From NCBI RefSeq assembly GCF_000317635.1, contig NC_019779.1, positions 3,596,001-3,660,000 of the forward strand: a stretch of DNA of 64,000 nt, written 5' to 3'. Under the pieces are notes generated by a model, which searched no databases, was not told the DNA's origin, and saw nothing but the letters and a program-made list of their open reading frames with translations. Source of the stretch: Halothece sp. PCC 7418. GTDB lineage: Bacteria; Cyanobacteriota; Cyanobacteriia; Cyanobacteriales; Rubidibacteraceae. Both the position numbers and the translations under genes were made by a program. Shown one piece after another: positions 8,942 through 17,866 of this stretch. The first letter of the stretch is position 1. Every line of letters starts with the position of its first letter.

Positions 8942-11900
8942 CTATATTCTCTCTTCTACCACTCCTTCTGCTTGGTGAACGATATTTCTTAGTTGGTCTA
9001 GGGTTTCGGGAGAAGCATTATTCCACATTCCTCGTTGTTGGGCTTCTAACAGTCTTTCTGCAATATCTCGCATCGCCCAAGGGTTTTTCTCTTCTAAAAA
9101 CTGTTGAACGTTCTCATCAAGAAGATAGGCTTGCGTGACCCCTTCATACATATAATCTTGAACACATTGCGCGGTTGCATCATAGGCGAAGAGATAATCG
9201 ACGGTGGCTGACATTTCAAACGCCCCTTTGTAGCCATGACGCATTACCCCTTCGATCCATTTGGGATTGACCACCCGAGACCGATAAACACGGGTGATTT
9301 CTTCACTTAATTGTCTCACTTTCGGGTTTTCCATCACAGAATTATCCCCGAAATAGGTCTGAGGATTTTTCCCTCTGACCGCCCGTACCGCAGCGGTTAA
9401 TCCTCCTTGGAATTGATAATAGTCGTCGGAGTCTAATAAATCATGTTCGCGGTTGTCTTGGTTATGGAGGACCACTTGTAAGTTTTCGAGGCGTTGACTA
9501 AAGGCTTGGGGGGCTGCTTTTCCGATTCCTTGGCGGGTGTAAGCGTAACTACTCCAGTTGATGTAAGCCTGGGCTAAATCTTCGTCAGATTGCCAGTTTT
9601 GGGCTTCAATTAAGCCTTGTAAGCCTGCACCATAGGCGCCTGGTTTCGAGCCAAAAATTCGGTAGCGCGATCGCGCTTTTGCTTCTTCTAAGGATAACCC
9701 TTGTTGTTGCCAGTAGTTGCTTTCTTTTTCGGCTTGGGTAGCTAAGGGATTGTCTTCTGGGGTTTCATTTAAGTTAGCAACCGCGTCTGTCACTTGATTA
9801 AATAAATCTAAGAGATTGGGGAAGCCATCTCGAAAAAAGCCAGAGACCCGCAATGTGACATCCACACGGGGACGATTTAAAACTGAGAGGGGTAAAACTT
9901 CAAAATCCACCACCCGCCGTGAAATGCCATCCCAAACGGGTCTCACGCCCATTAATGCAAACGCTTGGGCGATATCATCTCCGCCAGTCCGCATGGTAGA
10001 GGTTCCCCAAACCGAAATCGCGAGAGATTGTGGATATTCCCCGTTATCTTGGGTATAACGCTCAATCAGGGCTTCTGCTGCTTTATAGCCCACATCCCAA
10101 GCCGTTTCCGTGGGAATCCCTCGAATATCGACGGAATAGAAGTTGCGCCCTGTGGGGAGGACATCGGGTCGTCCGCGCGTCGGTGCGCCTGCTGCACCTG
10201 GGGGGATATAATCTCCGTTGAGTCCGTGGCGTAAGTTTTGGATTTCTTGCGGGGTTGCTTTCAGTTTTGGGAGTAAATCAGTTTGTATCCAAGTTAGTTC
10301 TTTTTGGAGTAAGGTAGGGAGAGAAGAGAAGGGTTGATGATCTAAAATAGGTTTGAAAACAGTCTTTTCGTTCTCGATCCCCCCTTCGCCCCTCTTCGTA
10401 AGGGGGGTTATGGAAGGCTGTGATAGTTCAGATAAAATATGGGTAGAAATTAGTTCTGCTGCATACTCTTCTAAGAGGGCGACGACATCCCCAATAATGC
10501 GGGAACTTGATAAGTTTTTAGGGAAAGAAGTTTGGTTTTGATCGTAAGAGAAGGGTTGAGAATAGTCAGTGGTTAGCGGATCGAAATCGAGATGATACGA
10601 TTGCGCGATCGCGCGAGTAATGCCAAGATGATTTTGGCTAGGAGAACGAGCAATTGATAAAATTAAATCTCGCAGTTGTCTCCCTTGTGGACAGTTGCCA
10701 AAAATATGTAAACCGTCTCGGATTTGGGCTTCTTTTAGGTCACATAAATAGCCATCTGCTAAGGTTAAAAATTCACTCACGCGATCGCGATTAAACTCTT
10801 CCATTCCGAAGTCTTGATGCAGATTTTCTTGAGTGACTAATTCTGTGATTTTATCTGCAATCAAAGGAAGCCGAGTGGGATCGAGGGTTTGCGCTTCATA
10901 GTATTCATCAATTAACCCTTCCAACTGTTGTAATGATCCATATAATTCTGCACGAGTTAAGGGCGGAGTTAAGTGGTCTAAAATAACACCATGGGCGCGA
11001 CGTTTTGCTTGTGACCCTTCTCCAGGATCATTGACAATAAACGGGTAAAAATGAGGAATCGAACTCAGGGCAATTTCAGGGTAACAAATATTACTGAGAC
11101 TCAAACTTTTTCCAGGTAACCATTCTAGATTCCCATGTTTTCCCACATGAATAATCGCTTGGGTTTGAAAGTCTTGACGTAACCAATGATAGAAGGCGAG
11201 ATACTCTGGTGTCGGTTCTAAATCAGGAGAATGATAGTTTAATGTGGGATCGAAATCGTATCCGCGAGAAGGTTGTATTCCTACAAAAATATTTCCGAGT
11301 TGGATTCCAGAAATGGGAAAATGATCTGTTTTGATTTCTCCCCAACGTTGGGTAATGGCTTCCTGTATTGCTTGCGGAAGCCTCGCAAAATAATCTTGAT
11401 AACTTTCTCTTGAAAGCGATTGTTTCACTTGACGATAAGATTGTCCTTCTGGGTCATTTGTTACGCCTTCAGTTAGCCATTGAATTAACTCATCTCCTGT
11501 CTCTGGAAGTTTAGAAACTTGATATCCAGATGCGTTTAAGGCTTTTAAGATTTCAACACAACTTTCTGGTGTATCTAACCCCACCCCATTGGCAAGTCTT
11601 CCATCTTTATTCGGATAATTCGCCAGAATCAGCGCAACTTTTTTATCAGCATTTTTAGTATTTTTAAGTTGAATCCAATTGTGGGCTAAATTAATAACAA
11701 ATTCCGCGCGATCGCGCAGTGGTTTATAAGCAATGACATCGGTTTCTAACTGTTCATTCCACTGCTGAGAAGACTTAAAGGAAATCGCCCGAGTAATCAC
11801 TCGCCCATCGACTTCTGGAAGTGCAACATTCATCGCTACATCTCGCGGATTTAAACCTTGCATTCCACTTTCCCACTGTTCTTTGGTTCCCCCACTTAAA

Positions 11901-12754
11901 ATTACTTGTAAAACTGGAACATTTAATTTTTGCCAAAAACTGTTTTGTTGTTCTTCTCCAAACTTCGCTAAAGAAAAACTAGTTGTATTCAAAACCAGTT
12001 CAATATTTTGACAATAGTCTAAAACCTCTGCTTGCACTTCTTCTTGACTTAAAGCAGAAACAAAAATTGGCACAGGAGATAAATTTTTCTGAGTTAATTC
12101 TTCACACAATAAATCAATCGGGGCTGTGTTCCCTGCTAAATAATGAGCGCGGTAAAATAAGATTGCAACTCGCTTTTGATTTGTTTCTTTATCTGAAAGG
12201 AAAGAAGACGAATAAATTCCAACTTTAGGAACAGATTTAACAGCAGGGGGTTGATAGTTGGTTCCGCAGCCTAAATCAGCAACAAACTGTAAGCTATGAC
12301 GACAGTTTTCGACTCCCCCTTCAATGAAATATTGCCATAATTGATTGACCGCAGAAAGAGAGACAGTCGAGTGACTAATTAAAGCAGGATCAGCGCGATC
12401 GTCTCCTGGTAAAACAAAAAGAGAAGCCCCATTTTCCTCTACCGTTTCTTTAACCACTTCTAACCCATAAGACCAATACGCCCGTCCCCCTAAAAGCCTT
12501 AAAATAATCACTTTAGCTTCTCTTAAAACCGTATCTGCATACGTATCGATACTTAACTCTTGTTGCAGATTTAAAATATTCGCAACCCGCACCTCTGGAA
12601 ACTCAGGGGGAAGTTGTGACACTGCACTTGCTAACATCTGAATATCGGTATCTGCTGCGGTTAAAATAACGATCGGTGCAGGATTTTGTTCAATAAAAAC
12701 CACCCCTTCTGTTTCGGGACTCCAACCCCCTGGAGTTGCTGCAATACGGTGCAT
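8942..12754 (-). CDS. cobN: Cobaltochelatase subunit CobN
   Basis: A 1270-residue large subunit of the aerobic-type cobaltochelatase, which inserts cobalt into the corrin ring during cobalamin synthesis. The start MHRIAATPGGW and the lack of a ChlH-type N-terminus favour CobN over the magnesium-chelatase paralogue. Conserved blocks include HVGKHGNLEWLPGKSLSLS, YGSLQQLEGLIDEYYEA, VWGTSTMRTGGDDIAQA and ESYNWQQQG-like and GYKGAFEMSATVDYL segments. An in-frame GC-rich palindrome (10376-10410) adds about 12 residues in a poorly conserved linker. The 3' 744 bp is duplicated in inverted orientation at 61102-61845. No B12 riboswitch is evident upstream. The gene end abuts the IS607 element. Confidence 0.92.
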   Translation of the reverse strand: MHRIAATPGGWSPETEGVVFIEQNPAPIVILTAADTDIQMLASAVSQLPPEFPEVRVANILNLQQELSIDTYADTVLREAKVIILRLLGGRAYWSYGLEVVKETVEENGASLFVLPGDDRADPALISHSTVSLSAVNQLWQYFIEGGVENCRHSLQFVADLGCGTNYQPPAVKSVPKVGIYSSSFLSDKETNQKRVAILFYRAHYLAGNTAPIDLLCEELTQKNLSPVPIFVSALSQEEVQAEVLDYCQNIELVLNTTSFSLAKFGEEQQNSFWQKLNVPVLQVILSGGTKEQWESGMQGLNPRDVAMNVALPEVDGRVITRAISFKSSQQWNEQLETDVIAYKPLRDRAEFVINLAHNWIQLKNTKNADKKVALILANYPNKDGRLANGVGLDTPESCVEILKALNASGYQVSKLPETGDELIQWLTEGVTNDPEGQSYRQVKQSLSRESYQDYFARLPQAIQEAITQRWGEIKTDHFPISGIQLGNIFVGIQPSRGYDFDPTLNYHSPDLEPTPEYLAFYHWLRQDFQTQAIIHVGKHGNLEWLPGKSLSLSNICYPEIALSSIPHFYPFIVNDPGEGSQAKRRAHGVILDHLTPPLTRAELYGSLQQLEGLIDEYYEAQTLDPTRLPLIADKITELVTQENLHQDFGMEEFNRDRVSEFLTLADGYLCDLKEAQIRDGLHIFGNCPQGRQLRDLILSIARSPSQNHLGITRAIAQSYHLDFDPLTTDYSQPFSYDQNQTSFPKNLSSSRIIGDVVALLEEYAAELISTHILSELSQPSITPLTKRGEGGIENEKTVFKPILDHQPFSSLPTLLQKELTWIQTDLLPKLKATPQEIQNLRHGLNGDYIPPGAAGAPTRGRPDVLPTGRNFYSVDIRGIPTETAWDVGYKAAEALIERYTQDNGEYPQSLAISVWGTSTMRTGGDDIAQAFALMGVRPVWDGISRRVVDFEVLPLSVLNRPRVDVTLRVSGFFRDGFPNLLDLFNQVTDAVANLNETPEDNPLATQAEKESNYWQQQGLSLEEAKARSRYRIFGSKPGAYGAGLQGLIEAQNWQSDEDLAQAYINWSSYAYTRQGIGKAAPQAFSQRLENLQVVLHNQDNREHDLLDSDDYYQFQGGLTAAVRAVRGKNPQTYFGDNSVMENPKVRQLSEEITRVYRSRVVNPKWIEGVMRHGYKGAFEMSATVDYLFAYDATAQCVQDYMYEGVTQAYLLDENVQQFLEEKNPWAMRDIAERLLEAQQRGMWNNASPETLDQLRNIVHQAEGVVEERI
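10376..10410. repeat. REP-like palindrome inside cobN
   Basis: A C-rich and G-rich inverted repeat (CCCCCCTTCGCCCC ... AAGGGGGG) typical of interspersed cyanobacterial intergenic repeats lies in frame within cobN. It is read as PLTKRGEGGIE on the minus strand. It keeps the reading frame open. Confidence 0.65.
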
Positions 12755-12871
12755 AAATCTTACTTCATCCTGAATTCTGTATCGTTACAAGATGATAGCA
12801 TGAATGAAAAATTAAAGGAAAGACAAAAATTGAAGATTTACCTAGTTTCATTAAAAACTTAAACAGGTGCA

Positions 12872-13456
12872 GTGATGGCAAAAAATGACGATTCCTTTTT
12901 ATTTAACCTTTTTTTGATTACCTTCCTTTTCGTGATCTTGATAAATGTTGCCCCTCTTTTATTCACACTGATCTATCCTAATGCTATACATTTTTCATGG
13001 GTCTTTTACTGGATTACGATACCGCTTAGTGGTTTACTCATTTTAGGAGTAGGATTGATTGCTGTTTTAACTCTAAAAATAAAAGGTGATTCTCAAACTT
13101 ATATCAGAGAAGGAATAAACCTTCGTGAAAAAGGAGATTTAGAGAGGGCGATTCAATCTCTTAATACAGCAATCGAAATGAATCCGAGTTCTTTTAAGGC
13201 GTATAGTATTCGTGGGCTTGCTTTGACAGAAAAAGGAAACTTAGAAGCAGCGATTCAAGATTTTAATCAGATGGTTAAATTAGTTCCTAAGAATCCGATC
13301 GCGCATTATTACCGTGGTGTGACCTATTTAGATCAAGGAGAGAAAGAAAAAGCACTTCATGAATTAGAAACTGCAGCTAATCTTTTTCGCCAACAAAAGC
13401 AGGAAAAACGGTATCAAGAAACAGTAGAATTTATTAGAGAGCTAGATCGTTCTTGA
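12872..13456 (+). CDS. Membrane-anchored TPR protein
   Basis: 194 residues. Two hydrophobic helices sit at about residues 11-35 and 45-70, followed by two to three tetratricopeptide repeats (GINLREKGDLERAIQSLNTA; GLALTEKGNLEAAIQDFNQM; GVTYLDQGEKEKALHELETA). TPRs mediate protein contacts; the partner is unknown. The start may be GTG 12872 or the following ATG 12875. It is divergent from cobN with about 117 bp between them. No enzymatic domain is visible. Confidence 0.75.
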   Translation: MMAKNDDSFLFNLFLITFLFVILINVAPLLFTLIYPNAIHFSWVFYWITIPLSGLLILGVGLIAVLTLKIKGDSQTYIREGINLREKGDLERAIQSLNTAIEMNPSSFKAYSIRGLALTEKGNLEAAIQDFNQMVKLVPKNPIAHYYRGVTYLDQGEKEKALHELETAANLFRQQKQEKRYQETVEFIRELDRS

Positions 13457-13515
13457 TTGATAAATCTATCTTTTGACAGATGAAATAAACCAAGCCAATT
13501 CAAGCTAGAATAATA

Positions 13516-13824
13516 ATGTCGAGGTCTGGAAAAACTCAAATGTCTGAACCAACCCATAAAGGCGAAATGGAACAAAAACTGGCGGAAATGGGGTCAAAAA
13601 TTGATGAATTAAAAGCAAAAGCATCCCAAGCCAGTGCAGAAAGAAAAGAAGAACTGGATCAGCACATCCACCAGATTCAGGAAAAAAGAGAAGCCATGCA
13701 GCAGCGACTCAATGAGTTACAAGAGACCAGTGGGGAGGCTTGGGATGAGATTAAATCGGGTTTTCAATCCGCTTGGGATGATCTAAATCAAGCGTTTGAA
13801 AAAGCAAGAGAACAGTTTAATTGA
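13516..13824 (+). CDS. Small coiled-coil protein of unknown function
   Basis: 102 residues, almost entirely charged amphipathic helix (EMEQKLAEMGSKIDELKAKA; QIQEKREAMQQRLNELQE), ending in an apolipoprotein-like region (IKSGFQSAWDDLNQAFEKA). There are no cysteines or membrane segments. An internal ATG at 13540 (MSEPTHKGEM) is an alternative start. I do not recognise a specific family. It lies 60 bp after the TPR gene on the same strand. Confidence 0.65.
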   Translation: MSRSGKTQMSEPTHKGEMEQKLAEMGSKIDELKAKASQASAERKEELDQHIHQIQEKREAMQQRLNELQETSGEAWDEIKSGFQSAWDDLNQAFEKAREQFN

Positions 13825-14081
13825 CGCACTCCCACGTCTTAAAGACGCGCTTGATTCGGCGATCAAACAAGAAACGCAGGACAAGCCTGTCTTACTCTCT
13901 CTAACACCTGAGGTAGCGCCCTACCTCAATATCTTCAATAACCGGAACTTTACTTCTCGCGAAATTGAAGATAACTTTATTATAGCAAAGGTTGTTCGTT
14001 TTCAGGCTATCGAAGCCTTCAACTCACCGCCTTATATCCCACGGCTAAAAGCACGTGGGCGCGTGCGGCGATTTCTGTAAC
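13825..14081. other. Structured intergenic region with several palindromes
   Basis: Three inverted repeats follow one another: GAGGTAG/CTACCTC with loop CGCC (around 13910-13928), ATCTTCAAT/ATTGAAGAT (around 13931-13972), and a CCCACG/CGTGGG hairpin near 14037-14060. On the minus strand there is a -10-like TATAAT near 13975-13985. A 94-codon frame crosses it but starts inside the upstream gene and lacks a recognisable domain. It may be an insertion-sequence end or a small RNA. Confidence 0.45.
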
Positions 14082-14942
14082 TTATTCTTGTTCTTCAGTG
14101 GCTTCCGAATTAGAAGTGTTTTCTTCTGCTTCTGGTTGAGTTGTATTTTCATCCGTTAACAGAGGAGTCATTTGTTTAATCTGATCTTTAAACTGTGCGG
14201 GTGCGAGATCAAAGGCTTTTTCGTATAAGGGCTTCGCTGCTTCATCATCTCCTTTTTCCTGTTGAACCAATGCTTGTCCTAAAACAGGACGGAAATCGCC
14301 AGGGTTGCTATCTGCAACTTCTTCATACAGCGCGATCGCGCCATCAAATTGTTCAGTCCGACCATACACCTGCGCCAATAATAACTTAATGCTAGTGGTA
14401 TTAATATCTTCATTACCACCTTCAGCTAACGCTAACGTATCTTTCAACTCACCAATTGCTGCTTCAGGGCGATTTTGTTGTAATAATAAATCGACCAGTC
14501 CTTGTAACGCCCGAGGATCGCCTGGTTGATTATCTAAAATAGTGCGATAAGCATCCGCAGCCCCTTCTAAATCACCCACTTGCTGTTTTGCTTGCGCCAA
14601 AAGAATGCGATAGGCTTGTTGATCAGGATTGAGATCAGCGAGTTTTTCTAAAGGAGGAAGTGCGCCTTCAATATCCCCTTGCTGAATCCGAACTTCAATC
14701 AGCCCTTGTAAGGCACTTTCATTATCTGGCTCTTTTTCTAAAACCGCTTCATACCCTCTGGCTTGATCCGCGAGATTGGCTTGTTCAGGTGGCGTTTGTG
14801 CCGAAGATGGATTATTGGCTTGCTGTGGACTGTCTGGGTTGAGAAAAGGAATCACAGAAACCCCCACGAAGGCGACAACAATAATACCAATAACGACTAA
14901 AATCCAAGTCTTGTTTTTTTTCTGATCAGGGGAAGAACTCAT
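14082..14942 (-). CDS. Membrane-anchored TPR protein
   Basis: 286 residues. There is one N-terminal membrane helix (TWILVVIGIIVVAFVGVSVIPFL, shown by its hydrophobic run at about residues 12-33), a Pro/Gln/Asn-rich linker, then about five TPR-type repeats (YEAVLEKEPDNESALQGLIEV; YRTILDNQPGDPRALQGLVDL; ALYEEVADSNPGDFRPVLGQA) and an acidic tail. It is probably a scaffold facing the periplasm or lumen. Hairpins with the shared core ATATCCCACG lie on both sides (14037-14060 and 15033-15060). Confidence 0.75.
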   Translation of the reverse strand: MSSSPDQKKNKTWILVVIGIIVVAFVGVSVIPFLNPDSPQQANNPSSAQTPPEQANLADQARGYEAVLEKEPDNESALQGLIEVRIQQGDIEGALPPLEKLADLNPDQQAYRILLAQAKQQVGDLEGAADAYRTILDNQPGDPRALQGLVDLLLQQNRPEAAIGELKDTLALAEGGNEDINTTSIKLLLAQVYGRTEQFDGAIALYEEVADSNPGDFRPVLGQALVQQEKGDDEAAKPLYEKAFDLAPAQFKDQIKQMTPLLTDENTTQPEAEENTSNSEATEEQE

Positions 14943-15032
14943 ATTACTTTTTTTGAGAGAGTGTTTATCAATGACTCACTAAACAACATTAACACCCCCA
15001 CCGCCAACCGCCTCAGTTGAGCAATTCTCATA

Positions 15033-15060
15033 TCCCACGCGCTTTCACCCGTGGGAGTGA
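15033..15060. repeat. CCCACG/CGTGGG hairpin, sister of the one near 14040
   Basis: ATATCCCACG, a short loop and CCGTGGGAGTG form a stem-loop in the gap between the TPR gene and the cyclophilin-RTX gene. The core is shared in direct orientation with the hairpin at about 14037-14060. Such hairpins are common at IS200/IS605 ends in cyanobacteria. No transposase gene lies between the two. Confidence 0.5.
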
Positions 15061-15092
15061 TAGTGGACCTCGCCAGTCCTAGAATTGCTAAA

Positions 15093-16955
15093 TTAACCCA
15101 TAAAATTAAAGTCGGTTGCTGTGAGACTCTCAGGACTAACTCCTTGTAAAAGAATCAAATCATTATCGACGCTATCAAGACCAAGCAATGTCTCCTCTCC
15201 ATTGTTGCTAGGTGTCAAGATGAGGTTCGTGAAATCTAACTCTGGAAAACCAACAAATATCATTTGATCGGATCCGCTAGTAAAGTCGGTGATGGTGTTG
15301 ATGCTGGTGGGGAGATTTTCCGATTCAAGGCGAAACTCATCATTTCCCGTTCCCCCTGATAAGAGATTATCGCCACCAGTGGTCAAGGTTAAGGTATCAT
15401 TCCCCTCACCAGCGATCGCGCGATCGCTGCTACCAACAATGAGATTATCATCCCCCTCTCCTCCATAGAGGCGATTTTGACCATCACCCAAAGACGCATC
15501 AAGGGTATCATTTCCACTCCCGCCAAAAGCGCGATCGCTGCTACCAACAATGAGGCTATCATCTCCGTCTCCTCCATAGAGGCGTGTTGATTCTTGTTGG
15601 GAGTTCTGATTATCAATGGTATCTTCCCCTGCACCGCTAAAGATGAAACGGGAAAGGCTGTCCGCATCAGTTGTAATCTCGTCATTTCCAAGAGAACCAA
15701 AACCGAGGCTAGATTCTGAATCATTGACGGCATTCACGGTCACACTAACGGTGGCGGTGCTGCTGTTTCCTTCGTTATCGGTAAGGGTGTAACTGAAGCT
15801 GTCACTCCCATTAAACCCTGCATTGGGAGTATAGATGAAGCGATCATCAGTGGGATTATCTGGCGTTCCGTTATTGTCAATCTCCACTGTGCCATTGTTG
15901 GCATTCGTTTCCAGCGCGATCGCGCTTAAACCTTCTTCAAAGCTATCATTGAGCAAAACATCAAGGGAGATGCTTTCGTTTTCATCAACGCTCACACTAT
16001 CATCAGTTGCGGTTGGGGGGACAACAGGAGGAGTTGTATCTTCCACAGTAACGGAAAATGTATCTTCCACTGTTTCACCGACTAAGTTGGTGGCTTGTAC
16101 CGTCATTTCTGCGGTTCCCGTTGCATCCTCCACATAATCCAACCTTAACTCGCCATCGCTAATGCTGGGGGTGACTAAATCTGGATTCGAGTTATTAGTG
16201 ACTGTGAATTGAAGTTCTGGTTTTTGGACAATAGAAATACTTTCGTAGCGAACAAAGTTTTCATCACCCGTTAATTGAGGATTCTCGGGGTCAGTCATCA
16301 AAGGTAAATTAGTAAATGCTGCTTCTCCTGTAAAGTTACTGGCATCAAAAGTGGGGAGAGCCGCGATCGCGTCAATCACCTCGAAATCGCTTTCTGAAAG
16401 CAGTTCTCCAAAGACAGTAAAACCGCCATTTTGATTATCGAGATTTTCCGAGTTATCAGCGAGATTAAAAAACCACTGACTAGTTGCGCTGTCGGGATTA
16501 TTGCCTAATTTTGCCATGGCAATGGTTCCTGCCACATTAGACCGCTCTGGACTAAACTCATTCACAATCGGTTCATCTAGGGGAACATTAGAAATGGCAC
16601 TAGCAGGATCATCTGCTGCGAGTGCGTCTTCTAATCCATCAACAATGAAACCTCCCCCCTGCACCACAAACTCTGGCACAGCGCGATGAATAATAGAGTT
16701 AACGTAATCCCCATCCTCAACATAGTTTGCAAAATTTTCAACCGTTATGGGAGCACCATTCTCCGCTTGATCAAAAAGTAATACTTCAGTGATGCCTTGA
16801 TTCGGAAATGTCTTATCGAATAACTCAAAACGAGCCACTAAACCTGTTGTGTATGGATCATCAAAGTTATCAAAAAGATTGACTGTTGTCTCTTCCAGAT
16901 CAACCAGCACTTCGAGATCCGCAATTGAATTTGTTAGAACGGGAACTGCAACCAC
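15093..16955 (-). CDS. Cyclophilin-type peptidyl-prolyl isomerase fused to cadherin-like and RTX repeats
   Basis: 620 residues. Residues about 50-245 are a cyclophilin domain (SIIHRAVPEFVVQGGGF; SQWFFNLADN; GGFTVFGELL), keeping the Arg, Phe and Gln of the active surface. Next comes a cadherin/Ig-like section, including a Big_9/VCBS-type unit (TATDDSVSVDENESISLDVL ... ). The C-terminus has calcium-binding RTX nonapeptides (YGGDGDDSL; GGSGNDTL; YGGEGDDNL; SGGTGNDEF). There is no Sec signal peptide, which together with C-terminal RTX suggests type I secretion. It is probably an extracellular foldase or matrix protein. The domain calls are secure; the role is inferred. Confidence 0.85.
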   Translation of the reverse strand: MVAVPVLTNSIADLEVLVDLEETTVNLFDNFDDPYTTGLVARFELFDKTFPNQGITEVLLFDQAENGAPITVENFANYVEDGDYVNSIIHRAVPEFVVQGGGFIVDGLEDALAADDPASAISNVPLDEPIVNEFSPERSNVAGTIAMAKLGNNPDSATSQWFFNLADNSENLDNQNGGFTVFGELLSESDFEVIDAIAALPTFDASNFTGEAAFTNLPLMTDPENPQLTGDENFVRYESISIVQKPELQFTVTNNSNPDLVTPSISDGELRLDYVEDATGTAEMTVQATNLVGETVEDTFSVTVEDTTPPVVPPTATDDSVSVDENESISLDVLLNDSFEEGLSAIALETNANNGTVEIDNNGTPDNPTDDRFIYTPNAGFNGSDSFSYTLTDNEGNSSTATVSVTVNAVNDSESSLGFGSLGNDEITTDADSLSRFIFSGAGEDTIDNQNSQQESTRLYGGDGDDSLIVGSSDRAFGGSGNDTLDASLGDGQNRLYGGEGDDNLIVGSSDRAIAGEGNDTLTLTTGGDNLLSGGTGNDEFRLESENLPTSINTITDFTSGSDQMIFVGFPELDFTNLILTPSNNGEETLLGLDSVDNDLILLQGVSPESLTATDFNFMG

Positions 16956-17091
16956 AATAAAACCTCACTTCCAGCATTAATCAAGTTGATAATTATAGCA
17001 GGTTTTACTTGATAGTCGAAATTGACCCGTTTGATATTAGCTGTAATGATGAAATAGTGGTGATAATTTAAAGACTTTAGAAACAAGAATA

Positions 17092-17490
17092 ATGGCTAAA
17101 GAAGTGATTCAAACCAAGCAAGCAGCAGCACCAGTCGGCCCCTACAATCAAGCGATCGCTGCTCAAGGAAAAATGATTTTTGTGTCGGGACAAGTTGCCC
17201 TTGAGGCAAAGACAGGAACGCTAGTTGGTGATGGGGATGTGGTGGCGCAAACTAAGCAAGTGATGGCAAATGTGGAAGCAATCTTAACAGCAGCGAATGC
17301 AAGCTGGGAAAATGTCGTGAAAACAACTATTTATCTGACGGATTTAAGTCATTTTGGGACGGTTAATGAAATCTATGGTTCTTATTTTGATCCTGAAACC
17401 GCCCCCGCCCGCGCTTGTATTGAAGTGTCTCGTTTACCGAAAGGTGCGTTAGTGGAAGTGGAATGTATGGCGATGGTCAGTGACCAGTGA
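17092..17490 (+). CDS. ridA: RidA family enamine/imine deaminase
   Basis: 132 residues, the usual length. RidA hydrolyses reactive 2-aminoacrylate and related enamines made by PLP enzymes, in the cytoplasm as a trimer. The fold is clear: APVGPYNQAI at the N-terminus, FVSGQVAL, then TTIYLTDLSHFGTVNEIY and ARACIEVSRLPKGALVEVE, with the substrate-binding Arg in PARACIEV. The last codons and TGA stop are formed by a heptamer tandem repeat, so the final residues (VSDQ) are repeat-derived. Confidence 0.93.
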   Translation: MAKEVIQTKQAAAPVGPYNQAIAAQGKMIFVSGQVALEAKTGTLVGDGDVVAQTKQVMANVEAILTAANASWENVVKTTIYLTDLSHFGTVNEIYGSYFDPETAPARACIEVSRLPKGALVEVECMAMVSDQ

Positions 17491-17541
17491 CCAGTGACCA
17501 GTGACCAGTTACCAGTTACCAGTTACCAGTTACCAGTTACC
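17478..17541. repeat. Heptamer tandem repeat (STRR type) overlapping the ridA stop
   Basis: Four copies of CAGTGAC are followed by five of CAGTTAC, nine perfect 7-bp units in two homogeneous blocks. The ridA stop codon TGA is inside the second unit. Such short tandem heptamers are well known in cyanobacterial genomes. Confidence 0.9.
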
Positions 17542-17866
17542 AAAAAGCAATTTGTATTGGTAAAAGTGATGAGAAAACGGTAAAAGATTAGATCTTTCTA
17601 TCAAATCCGCAACTTTACAGAAGTTAACGAAATGAGTTGAGGGAAAAATCTTGACGAAATTACGCGGTTTCAGGTATGCTGAAGAAAATGAAAATCCAGA
17701 GGGAGTATTGACTTTTTATAGAAAAAACCACTTCAACCCCTTGTCTTCTCGTCGCTTCCCCAAAAATCTTGTCAAGTTTTTGGAAACGAGTTGCACTAAT
17801 TTTTAGACTGGATTTAAAACTTTTGTGAAGAGGGGTTGACTTGTTGCAGGGATTGTGAATTGGGGA
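17542..17866. other. Intergenic stretch with one promoter-like motif
   Basis: No gene is seen. On the plus strand TTGACG (17651-17656) and TATGCT (17675-17680) are 18 bp apart, a plausible sigma-70 promoter. It would read through about 180 bp towards the 3' end of the convergent natA-like gene, so a small or antisense RNA is possible but unproven. Confidence 0.35.

Noticed and set aside
8942-12754. ChlH (magnesium chelatase H subunit) as the identity of the large chelatase
   Set aside because: The start MHRIAATPGGW and the internal blocks fit CobN; ChlH has a different N-terminus.
13796-14080. A 94-codon plus-strand frame beginning inside the coiled-coil gene
   Set aside because: It overlaps the upstream gene, passes through three perfect palindromes and has no recognisable domain or ribosome site. 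I treat the region as structured non-coding DNA.
17478-17541. CRISPR array made of the short repeats after ridA
   Set aside because: The units are contiguous 7-mers with no spacers.
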